Below are positions 54,555 through 64,000 of a stretch of DNA of 64,000 nucleotides, piece after piece (positions within the stretch are counted from its first letter, which is position 1; every line of letters starts with the position of its first letter). Source of the stretch: Caenorhabditis remanei (taxonomy: Eukaryota; Nematoda; Chromadorea; Rhabditida; Rhabditidae); assembly GCF_010183535.1 (NCBI RefSeq), contig NC_071328.1:1612001-1676000 (forward strand). Direction: 5' to 3'. A program made the position numbers and the translations under genes. The notes beneath the pieces are model-generated. The model had not been told where the DNA came from and searched no databases. It saw only the letters and a list, made by a program, of their open reading frames with translations.

Positions 54555-57500
54555 ATGACTTTTCTCTCCTATTTTATAATCCATCATCAAATTCTATTAC
54601 TCCTGATGTTTCCCGTCGGAATACACGGCGAGTACAGTATGCGTTCGGAGCAGGAGATACTGAATACATTGCTCAAAAACTATGATATGCGGGTGAGGCC
54701 CCCGCCGGCGAATTCGTCGACGGAGGGCGCGGTGAATGTGCGGGTGAATATTATGATTCGAATGCTTTCAAAAATTGATGTCGTTAATATGGTGAGTGTG
54801 GTTCCTGTGGTCTAAATTCAATTATTTTTATACCATTGTGATCGTTACAAAATGCAAAAAATAATAGCACTCGGCGGGAATCGAACCCCGGATGCTGTTC
54901 TGGTGGCCAGACTGCTTACCAGGTACACCACGGATGCGCGCCGGCGGCGCGGAAACGGAGGTGGTCATGAAGGTGGCGGCGGCACGCGGAGAGGGGGAAG
55001 TCGGCACCCTTATCACAACCCTCACCGCCGCGCCGCCTCCTCGCTCATTTGGTGTACCTGGGAAGAGGTCTGGCCGCTAGAATAGCATCCGGGGTTCGAT
55101 TCCCACCAAGTGCTATAATTTTTTGCTTTTTGTAACGAGCACAATGGTATAGAAATCTTTGAATTTGGGCTAAAACTGGCCGAGTTTCATACTTTAAAAC
55201 TTGAAAATTTTAATATTTTCTATGTATTTTGCAGGAATACTCAATTCAATTAACATTCCGTGAACAATGGATAGATCCTCGTCTAGCTTACGAACACCTA
55301 GGGTTCTACAATCCACCCGCCTACCTTACAGTACCTCATGTCAAAAAGAGTCTGTGGATTCCAGACACGTTCTTTCCAGTGAGTCTCACTATATAAAAAT
55401 TTGTCTAAAATTTCAAAATTTTAGACAGAAAAAGCGGCTCACCGTCATCTGATAGATATGGAGAACATGTTTCTAAGGATATATTTGAATGGGACGGTAA
55501 GATCGTTATCAGTAGAGCGTACTTTCACACATTTCCACTTTTTAGGTACTGTACAGTTCCCGTATCAGCTTAACCAGTTCCTGTCCGATGCGTCTCCAGC
55601 TATACCCTCTAGACTATCAATCGTGTAATTTCGATCTGGTCAGTTACGCGCATACTATGAATGATATCATGTATGAATGGGACCCCGATAAGCCGGTACA
55701 ACTGAAACCTGGTGTCGGCCTGGATTTACCCAATTTCGTTTTGCAAAATATCACAACTAACGCGGATTGTACGAGTCATACTAATACAGGTGAGTTGGGA
55801 GAACATTACTTTTAAAAATTTTGAAGATGTATTTTGACCGAGATTTACAGAAAATGTAATTATTCACCGGGTTCAAAATTACATTCATTATGTAGATCAA
55901 AAATCGCTCTACATTTTTGTAGTTGACAACTTTTTGATAGCTATTCACGCTTTTGAGATATGCACCTTTAAAGATTGGGAGGCGAGAGAGTGTGCAAAAA
56001 GAGGAGGGTGTCTCGCTTCTCTGCGTCTCCTCCCTTCTCGTCGCGCGCCCTTTGAAAGTTGGTTATCTTTAAAGGCGCATATCTCAAAAGCGAGTAGAGA
56101 TATCAAAAAACTTTCAACTACAAAAATATAAACCGGTTTTTGATCTACATAATGCATATAGTTTTGAGATTGTGGTACTACAAATTAGTCCGCAGCACGC
56201 TTTTGAAATTAACTAATTTTTTTTCACAAAAACTGCTTTTTTAGCTTGTATGACTTATTTTTGGAAGTAAAAACAAAAAATTAGAGATGGGAGGACTCCA
56301 GTTAAGCTTCTGTGGGAATCTACAAGCGAATAGCTGCGAAAAATAAAGTTTGCACGCTTTCTATAAAGAATTAATCATCAAGTTGACATCATTAGAAATG
56401 TTGAGATGTAAAGACCAAAAAACCGAGTTTGAAGAAGTTTTAAAAATCACTAACTTTGAAAGCGTGTCACAAGTTGAGGTTTAATTTCTGTTACCAAATT
56501 TTTATACCATTTTATAGAAAAAGTCTCGCTCTTCATTTTTGTAATTGACAATTTTTTTATAGCTATTCACGCTTTTGAGATACGAAGCGTCAAAGCTCGC
56601 GTACTGTTAGAAGACGAGAGAGCATGCGAAAAGAGGAGGACGTCTCGCTTCTCTGCGTCTCCTCCTCTCTCTCAGCGCTCGCTATAGAAATAGGCTATCT
56701 TTAAAGTCGCATATCTCAAAACCGTGAAGAGCTATCAAAAAGTTGTCAACTACAAAAATAAAGATCAAGGTGTGATCTACAATTTGGTATAATATTTGAA
56801 AATATTGAACAAGGTTTAACAGAGTTACAAGTTTTCGAAATCGGTCAATTTTTTGTCATTTTTTGGTCATGTTCCACCTAAACCCAACTTTCAGGATCCT
56901 ACGGTTGCCTCCGGATGAATCTTCTTCTCAAACGTCAATTCAGTTACTATCTCGTCCAACTCTACGCGCCAACCACCATGATCGTGATAGTCTCCTGGGT
57001 GTCCTTCTGGATTGATCTACATTCAACTGCAGGGCGTGTGGCTTTAGGAGTTACCACCCTACTCACTATGACTACTATGGTAGGTCACAAAATTTTGCGT
57101 TGGAGCGAATTTGCATTTTTATTTCCTTACAGCAATCCGCAATAAACGCAAAACTACCACCAGTGTCCTACGTGAAAGTTGTCGATGTTTGGTTGGGAGG
57201 TACACAAGAGTCTTAAAACTACAGTAACCCCCCTACCGTACTTTTTCAGCGTGCCAAGCATTTGTGTTCGGTGCCCTTCTAGAATACGCATTTGTCAGCT
57301 ATCAGGATAGTGCCCGACAGAATGATCGATCAAGGGAGAAAGCGGCGAGGAAAGCGCAAAAACGGAGGGAAAAATTGGAAATGGTGGATGCCGAAGTCTA
57401 TCAGCCACCGTGTACCTGTCATACGGTAAGAATTGGAAATGCAAAAAAAACACGAAAGACTATTGCCAATACCTTAACCAAACTTTCGCCGGGTGGTACA

Positions 57501-58479
57501 AAATTTAAAAATTCAATTTTTTTTTAAATTTTTTGAGTTTTTTTGACTAATTTTTCCCACCTTTCTCAAGACCCGGCTCGGCATGATCTGAGAAAACCTG
57601 AAGGCCCGGACCCAGAGAAAATTTTTAAGGCCCGAAGGCCTGGCTTCAAAAAAGTGCCTTTTTTTTTAAATTTGAATTTTTTTCAATTTTTCATCAAAAA
57701 TGTGAACATTTCGGATGATTTTTCAGAATTTCTTCTAATTCTGAACCATAGACGAAAATTTTACTGAAAATGTTTTTCAAAATTCAAAAATTTCAAAAAT
57801 TTTGAATTTTGACGCCAAACCGCCAAACCTTACAGTACAAACTTTCAAAATTCGCATTTTTTGAGAATTTTTCAGTTTTTTAAAACAGTTTTTTGAAAAA
57901 GTATTTTGTTCAACAATGCTCCTTAAAACATGAGCACTTTCAGTGAAATATTTGTAAAATTCCGAAAAAAAAAATTTGGTCTTTTTTTTGCTAAAAAACT
58001 CATTTTTTCGACAATGTATCGAAATTTGACCAGGAACTAAATGATTCCTTAAAATATGGTCACTTTTAATAAAATTTATTTTAAAAATTGCAAAAAAAAA
58101 ATTTTCGCGAAAAAGTCAAATTTTTGACTATGATTCATAAATGCTTATATTTTTGATGAAAATTTGAAAAAATGATATTCCTCGGTCCGAATTTTGACCA
58201 AGTTGCACTTTTTTCAAAACGTGGATTCAAAGTTCCGATGGAGCGCGTTTCTATCAAAGTCAAAATTTTCAATTCGTGTTTTTTTTGCAGTTTGAAGCCC
58301 GTGAAACATTCCGTGATAAAGTCCGCCGCTACTTCACCAAACCCGACTACCTACCGGCGAAAATCGATTTCTACGCTCGATTCGTCGTGCCACTTGCCTT
58401 CGTCGCATTCAACATCATCTACTGGGTCTCATGCCTTATTATGTCTGCCAACGCTTCCACTCCAGAGTCTCTTGTTTAG
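54555..58479 (+). CDS. glc-2: Glutamate-gated chloride channel beta subunit GLC-2, 437 aa
   Basis: Subunit of the invertebrate glutamate-gated chloride channel; GluCls are the target of ivermectin, and GLC-2 co-assembles with alpha-type GluCl subunits. Eight exons: 54555-54791, 55235-55378, 55425-55496, 55546-55789, 56895-57079, 57133-57199, 57250-57425 and 58291-58479. The ATG chosen gives a signal peptide ([13 protein letters not shown]) before [19 protein letters not shown]; upstream in-frame ATGs (54315, 54507) give no such signal. The ectodomain has the cys-loop [15 protein letters not shown] and the second GluCl/GlyR Cys pair ([12 protein letters not shown]). TM1-TM2 reads [34 protein letters not shown]. 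The TM3-TM4 loop is basic, and TM4 ends [12 protein letters not shown] as in C. elegans GLC-2. Intron 1 contains tRNA-like copy C and intron 4 two TTGATAGCT foldbacks. Polyadenylation signal at 58592. Confidence 0.9.
54820..55190. repeat. tRNA-like foldback element, copy C (glc-2 intron 1)
   Basis: GCGGGAATCGAACCCCGGATGC at 54873, mirrored by GCATCCGGGGTTCGATTCCC at 55086, with TACCAGGTACACCACGG / TTTGGTGTACCTGGGAAGAG inside. Outer arms TTTTTATACCATTGTGATCG / TGGTATAGAAATCTTTGAAT. Confidence 0.8.
55890..56780. repeat. Two TTGATAGCT foldbacks in glc-2 intron 4
   Basis: Copies at 55890-56155 and 56515-56780, both with the GAGGAGGxxGTCTCGCTTCTC centre; they make up half of the 1.1-kb intron. 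Confidence 0.65.
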
Positions 58480-58542
58480 CAATTTCTACCTTTTACCCCC
58501 GGATTTGTCAAAACTCAAAATTCCCTTTCTTTTTCTCAATTT

Positions 58543-58751
58543 CTATGTGTAAATATCATATGATCTACCGGTATATCTAATTGCAGCAAAAAATAAACAT
58601 TTTATCATTGGGGCGCGTTTACTCACTTGCAAACAGTCGAAATACAGTCTCGACACCACCAAAGTTCGACGATATGCTCGTTTGATGAGGAGGACGGTTT
58701 GGAGATGGAGATATCGATTTGTTTTCCACACTCATCGCAGTCTACCAGCAT
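58543..58751 (-). CDS. Small CxxC protein, 52 aa (possible zinc knuckle)
   Basis: Two exons: 58751-58627 and 58576-58543, with a 50-bp intron (GTGAGT...GCAATTAG). The product begins MLVDCDECGKQIDISISK and contains WWCRDCISTVCKYTG. Two CxxC pairs 24 residues apart could bind one zinc ion. A TTTTTCCAG acceptor ends at 58761, 10 nt before the ATG, so the message is either trans-spliced or has upstream exons to the right that I did not find. It is convergent with glc-2: its stop lies 64 bp past the glc-2 stop and inside the likely glc-2 3' UTR. Frame closure and the short intron support it; homology is not recognised. It could be the last exons of a larger gene. Confidence 0.5.
58592..58597 (+). 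terminator. Polyadenylation signal of glc-2
   Basis: AATAAA 113 bp after the glc-2 stop; it lies within the intron of the convergent small gene. Confidence 0.5.
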
Positions 58752-58904
58752 TTTTGCATATCTGGAAAAAATTTAAAAATTTTGAAAAAAAATGTTTGCA
58801 GAAAAAACGAAGTAGTGTATGTTGCGATGTGTAAATATATAAATACAAATAAAAGAGGGGGTAGGTCAAACAATTTTCCAAAAAAGCAAATTTCACAAAA
58901 TTTT

Positions 58905-59335
58905 TCAAGTGTAAATCGATCAATTTTAGGTCAAATTCAATATTAGACCTATCACGATACTCCTTACAAAAAGCAAAAAATAATAGCACTCAGTGGGATT
59001 CGAACCCCCGATGCCAGATTACTGGCCAGACTCCTTACCGGGTAGACCACGGGTGCCGACCGGCGACGCGGAACCGAAGGTGGTGATAAAGGTGGCGACA
59101 GCAAAGAGGAACGCGGCGTCCACCACCTTTATCACCTTCCATTGTTCCGCGCCGCCGGCCGACACTCATGGTATACCTGGGAAGGAGTCTGGCCAGTAAA
59201 TATTCATCCGGGGTTCGATTCCCACCTGGTCCTATTCTTTTTTGCTTTTTGTAAAGAGTATGGTGGTGGGTCTAATATTGAATTTGAGCAGAAATTGAAC
59301 GATTTCCACTTGAAAAATTTTGTGAAATTGGACAT
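58905..59335. repeat. tRNA-like foldback element, copy D
   Basis: GTGGGATTCGAACCCCCGATGC at 58994, mirrored by GCATTCATCCGGGGTTCGAT-like sequence at 59202. The A-box-like strand is TGGTATACCTGGGAAGGAGT. Outer arms CAAATTCAATATTAGACC / GGTCTAATATTGAATTTG. Confidence 0.75.
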
Positions 59336-59939
59336 TTTAGGAAAATTTGTATGATGGTAGGTCAATTTTCAGGTTTAGACGTCTGTAAATGCCTAAACTC
59401 TTTCCAGTTTTTATTTTTTGGTGACGAAAAAGAATCGAGTGACTAAATAGTTTTTATGGGTTTTCATGTTTACCTATGACCGGGTTTCGAAATTCGGGTG
59501 ATAAGATTAAGTCATTAGAGTAAACATGTTAAATTTCGAAATCGGAACATAAGGGCTTTTTTCCGTCAAAAACGCAAGACAAAAAACATACGAAAAATAT
59601 ATAGAAAGTATAATAAAAATGGAACCGCTTTCTTCTCTTTGTTTCTTTTTTTGTTAACAAAAAATCACAAACATAAAAAGTGAGAAGAAACAACAACTTT
59701 TCGGAAACGAAAAAAACTGGTTGTCCAAAAATATAAATGGTGACCAAACGCATTATTCAAATGAATTGAATCGTTAAATTTTCGTGTGTAGAAAATGGAA
59801 ATAAAACAGAGAAAAATGCGGAAAAATGGAGATAAAATGGGCGTTGTTGTGTAATCTAATTAAAATACCATGTTTCCGATTCTGATAAGAGTTTTTGGAG
59901 GTTAAAACCTCCCTGAACAAAAAATCGACAAAATGAAAT
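59336..59939. other. Spacer, no gene seen
   Basis: AT-rich sequence between tRNA-like copies D and E. Confidence 0.5.
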
Positions 59940-60300
59940 TTTTCAAATGCAAATCGGCTAATTTCAGCTCAAATTCAAAAAATTCACCCACCACCATACT
60001 TGTTACAAAAAGCAAAAAATAATAGGACCAGGTGGGAATCGAACCCCCGGACGCTATTCTGGCGGCCCGACTCCTTACCGGGTACACCACGAGAGGCGGC
60101 GGTGGCGATAGCAAGTAGAAGCGGCGGCGCCCGCCACCCTTATCACCTCCCTCTGTTCCGCGCCGCCAGCCCGCACTTGTGGTGTACCCGGTAAGGAGTC
60201 TGGCCAGTAATCTGGCATCCGGGGTTCGATTCCCACATAGTGTTATTATTTTTTGCTCTTTGTAAGGAGTAAGGTGACGGGTTAATAATTATTTTTAAGT
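59940..60300. repeat. tRNA-like foldback element, copy E
   Basis: GTGGGAATCGAACCCCCGGACG at 60031, mirrored by GCATCCGGGGTTCGATTCCC at 60215; TGGTGTACCCGGTAAGGAGT; GC-rich centre GGCGGCGGTGGCGATAGCAA. Confidence 0.75.
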
Positions 60301-61489
60301 GTCTGTAAAGTAATTTTTGGGTAATCGAAATTTTCAAAAAACTTTTTAAAAAATTAAATTTTTAAACTTTTTAAACCGGAATTGTAGAGAATTTTATGGC
60401 GGTCATTTTGAGTTATAAATCACAAAAATTGTGCCAAAAGTAAGAAAGTTATGTGGAATATAATTTTTCACGTAAAATTTTTGAATAATTGAAAATAAGG
60501 TTCAAGTTTTTACAATTTAAAGGCGCACAACATACTCAACAAAAAATAGGGAATTCAATAGACTTCAATGGAATTCAAACCAATTTTCCAAGGGGCCCAC
60601 TCTTTTTTTTTTCGGCTCAAAATTGAATAAGAAACATGGCTAAGAGAGGGGGAACAAAAAATATAAATAAAATATCGGAAATTCGAGAAAAAGAAAAAAT
60701 AGAGGTGGTATGAATTGTAAAAAATGTGTCTTATACCCAAACCGTATACAATAGGTCAAATTAACGAGAAACGATCCGAGAATAAGATAACCGATTAACA
60801 ACGCATAATTACACACGGCATGTTCTTCAATTATGTCGGTGTAGTTTGTAGTCTAGGCGAATTTCAGCAAAGCGCGGTTTTTAAGGCAATATAAGAGCTT
60901 TAAAGGTCCAGGTGGAAATTTTTTTTTGAAAAACAAAAAAATTTTAATTTAGCAAGACATTAGTATAAATATCTATTAAGTGTGTATGCATACACATTAC
61001 ACTAATTTCTCACTGGATTGATGAGTTGGAGACGGGAGAGGGGGGAGGGATTGAGTTTCAGATGAATGATGAGGTGGAAAGAGAAGATATTAGATTATAT
61101 AATCAGTGAGGTGCAATATGGATAATTAGAGACAATTAATGTTAAAATTATATGTTAAAAGCGTTTAGACAGAAAGACAAAGAAAACGAGTTTAGAATGG
61201 CAGACAGATTAAAAAAATTGTCTGCGTTTTTCTTTTTGCAGATGCAAAACGAAAAACTGGGGGCGGCTAAACTTGAAAGGAAAGCTAAACTAAACTATTA
61301 AAAGAATGTGATAGCTATAGCAAATGCGCTCCATTGCAAAATGAAAAAATTCACGGCGCTACATTAAAACTTCACCGATTACATTGACATTAAGAGGCGA
61401 TACTTCCGATGTGCAAATCTTTTCCGAGAATATATTATAATTTGCAACAACGTATAGATTTAGATTAGGGAAGGAGAGAGACACCGGAA
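60301..61489. other. Spacer, no gene seen
   Basis: AT-rich, with purine-rich stretches near 61025-61070. No ORF with coding character and no exon pattern on either strand. Confidence 0.5.
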
Positions 61490-61499
61490 AATTACAAAT

Positions 61500-61890
61500 C
61501 CTACAAATCGGCTAATTTCAGCTCAAATTCCAAAAATTCACCCACCACCATACTTGTTACAAAAAGCAAAAAAGAATAGGACCAGGTGGGAATCGAACCC
61601 CGGATGCCAGATTACTGGCCAGACTCCTTACCAGGTACACCACGGGTGGCGGCCGGCGGCACCAAACTGAAGATGGTGATAAAGGTGGCACACTCCTTAG
61701 GTCGGCGGCTTCATCACCACCAACGCCACCGCGCCGCCGGTCGACACCTGTGGCGCAACTGGTAAGGAGTCTGGCCAGAAATCTGGCATCGGGGGTTCGA
61801 TTCCCATTGAGTGCTATTATTTTTTGCATTTTGTAAGGAGTATAATGGTGGGTCAAACTTTGAATTTAAGTTTAAAATAGCAAAGTTACA
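61500..61890. repeat. tRNA-like foldback element, copy F
   Basis: GTGGGAATCGAACCCCGGATGC at 61587, mirrored by GCATCGGGGGTTCGATTCCC at 61787; TGGCGCAACTGGTAAGGAGT in the right arm is the best A-box-like version in the family. Confidence 0.75.
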
Positions 61891-61899
61891 GGTGAAAAA

Positions 61900-63324
61900 T
61901 TTTTTAGTGCGAAGATAAAAAGTACTTTATAGTTTCTATGTATGAGAATGAGTGTAGTAGTCGTAGTAGTAGTAGTGTTGTGAGGGAAAAGAAGATAAGT
62001 TAGCCACTGGGTGACCCCTCGAGACGACATGAAAAGAGGAAGGAAGAGGGGGGAGGGGAGGGGAACGGAGGAATGAGAGATATGGAGACTCAGAGACGGG
62101 AGATTTCACTTTGCGGTCAACACTCGAAATATATGCCCTCTTCTTCTTCTTTTCTTCATCCCCACCCTCCATCCGCCTTCATGTGCCGCCTGTCTCTCTC
62201 TTATCCATCATGTTCCGTTTTCAAGAGAGTTGGTTGATTAATTAGATGAACACAGATAGCTGTGGAGAGACTAGAGGAACTTTTTGATCTACTGCGGTGG
62301 CGATTTTTTCAAAAAACTTCTAAAAACCCTATTCTTAACGCAAAACGAAAAAAAAATTTCGTCTAAAACCTCAAAATTTGAACATTAGCCACAATGTCGA
62401 GTTTTGTTCATATTGTTTCAATTTGCAATTTTCTGGTAGATCAAATCTAGATCTTCATTTTTGTAGTTGACAACTTTTTGATAGCTCCGCCCACTTTTGA
62501 GATATGCGCCTTTAAAAATTGCAACCAAAAAAACTTAAGGCACCTAAAAACCGCTGTACCTCAAAATCCTGTAAAGTTATCAAAAACTGGCATTTACAAT
62601 ATTGTAGACCTACTTTTGATCTACCTAGCCATAATCACGGATATTCGCAAAAAATCGTTTGAGGTTTGCAAGAATTTTTAAAAATTTCGAAAAAAAAATT
62701 TTTCAAAGATTTCCAATTTCAACGGCTCATAACTCAAAAACCTGTAGCTTTATTTTGAAACCGTCTACATCGAAATAATGGAGATCTTTTTGATCTACTT
62801 AAGCAATTACATTTCTAAGGCTACTCTAACGCTATTTCGGCCGAAATTAGATTTAAAAAAAATTATTTCACTCCAAATTTTTTTCTCAAAATTGTCACAA
62901 TTCAAGTCACAAGTCAACCCGCTAATGCATATACATTCATATAAAAGCTAGAAAAACGTTGTTTTTATAAACAAACTTGCATCAAAATCTGTGTAAGCAC
63001 AGGGAGGGGCACAGAATGTTTTGTCCCCCATGTCATCATTTTAAAAGGGAAAAAGAGAGAGAGTTGGGGGGTCTCAATTGAATGAGCTGACGGAAAATGG
63101 GAAAACGAGAAGAGATTTAGAGAGAAAAGAGAGCTCTGGAGGGAAATGTACTCGTAAATGGGAGGCAAAGCAATGAATATATAAATGAGAAGCATAAAAG
63201 TGGTGGTGGTTAAGTAGGTCATAAAAGGTATTGCTATTATTTTCATGAGCCTCTTATTACCCACTTTGGAAAGACTTTAAGAAGCTTTGCTTTTTTCTCA
63301 AATTTACCATTTTCAAAAAAAATT
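61900..63324. other. Spacer with TTGATAGCT arm, no gene seen
   Basis: Contains a GAGAGGGG-rich block (62030-62110), a TTGATAGCT-family left arm (62435-62520) with a decayed right arm to 62610, and a purine-rich stretch (63040-63140). Confidence 0.5.
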
Positions 63325-63740
63325 TCACCTGTAAATCGGCTAATTTCAGCTAAAATTCCAAAAATTCACCTATCACCATACTCGTTACAAAAAGCAAAAA
63401 ATAAAAGTACTCGGTGGGAATCGAACCTCGGATGCATTTTTGCTGGGCAGACTCCTTCCCAGGTACACCACAGGTGCCGACCGGCGGCGCGAAGCCTAAG
63501 GTGGCGACAGCAAGGGAAAACGTGGCGCCCACCACCTTTATCACCTTCCTCTGTGCCGCGCCGCCGGCGCGCACTCGTGGTGTACCCGGTAAGGAGTCTG
63601 GCCAGTAAAAATGTATCCGAGGTTCGATTCCTACCGAGTGCTATAATTTTTTACTTTTTGTAAGGAGTACCGTGATAGGTCTAATAATGAATTTAAGCAA
63701 AAATTGAGCGATTTACAGTTGAAAAATTTTGAAAAATTGG
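63325..63740. repeat. tRNA-like foldback element, copy G
   Basis: GTGGGAATCGAACCTCGGATGC at 63415, mirrored by GTATCCGAGGTTCGATTCCT at 63612. The paired C/T change in both arms (CCTCGG with CCGAGG) means the two arms changed together. TGGTGTACCCGGTAAGGAGT lies inside. Confidence 0.8.
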
Positions 63741-64000
63741 TATTTTTCCGCTATTTTTACTATGAACATAGCAGAAAGGTTCAGAAAACAGAGCGGTGCG
63801 TCTAATGCGCATCTTGTCACTCAAGAAGATTAAACTTGTCACCCAAACTAAAGACGGAAAAGTGCGTTCTTAGAAACCGACCTTGAAAAAGAAATCGAAA
63901 AATTTTATGATCTACGAATCGACAAACATAAACATGTTGGAAGAAGTTGAACACATGTGGTGAAAAAAAGAGGGGAAAAAAAAGAAACGGAGCCACCTGT
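63741..64000. other. Right edge, no gene seen
   Basis: Short AT-rich end of the window without coding signal. Confidence 0.5.

Noticed and set aside
63350..63608. Overlapping ORFs MRAGGA.. and MGIEPRM..
   Set aside because: These are translations of the tRNA-like foldback; equivalent ORFs appear at every copy.
50690..63620. tRNA-like arms as functional tRNA genes
   Set aside because: B box present, but there is no 7-bp acceptor stem or proper anticodon arm, and every arm is paired with an inverted copy.

Overview
The window is nuclear DNA of a nematode, almost certainly a Caenorhabditis species. Genes are small and split into many short exons. Several introns are only 43-60 bp, and 3' splice sites are nearly all TTTTCAG-like. 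The families are typical of worms: cuticle collagen, DUF3557, a Fer-type SH2 tyrosine kinase, a divergent PP1-like phosphatase, a levamisole-type nicotinic receptor subunit and a glutamate-gated chloride channel. The spliced nicotinic subunit matches my memory of UNC-38 apart from its N-terminus, and the chloride channel matches GLC-2. I therefore infer a relative of C. elegans rather than its reference genome. No sequence search was possible.

Layout. 163-2066 (-): 5' part of a cuticle collagen gene that runs off the left edge. 3943-6506 (-): DUF3557 gene. 7340-9090 (-): Ariadne-like RBR E3 ligase. 9896-10716 (+): small secreted nematode protein. 11015-15380 (-): PP1-like phosphatase, whose large intron holds a tRNA-Asp gene split by a transposon. 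17820-24568 (+): unc-38. 24748-28889 (-): C18orf63/DUF4708-like gene, convergent with unc-38. 31109-31850 (+): short locus built on a 140-bp tandem repeat. 31933-37739 (-): secreted protein of unknown family with 14 exons. 38862-40945 (-): Fer-like SH2 tyrosine kinase. 41591-49296 (-): NHL-like beta-propeller protein. 54555-58479 (+): glc-2. 58543-58751 (-): 52-residue CxxC protein whose 3' end runs into the glc-2 3' region. From there to 64000 I see no gene.

There is no operon-like set. Two genes encode cys-loop channels, which are targets of levamisole-type and avermectin-type drugs respectively, but they lie 30 kb apart and are independent units.

The non-coding half is filled with inverted-repeat (foldback) elements of at least eight families. 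One, with tRNA-like sequence in both arms, has seven copies between 50 and 64 kb and a diverged one at 10.3 kb. The clearest single event is at 12353-13479, where a CACAG-ended element with 3-bp target duplication sits inside an otherwise perfect tRNA-Asp(GTC) gene. All exon boundaries below were placed by eye from splice consensus, reading-frame continuity and family fit; every multi-exon model closes in frame.
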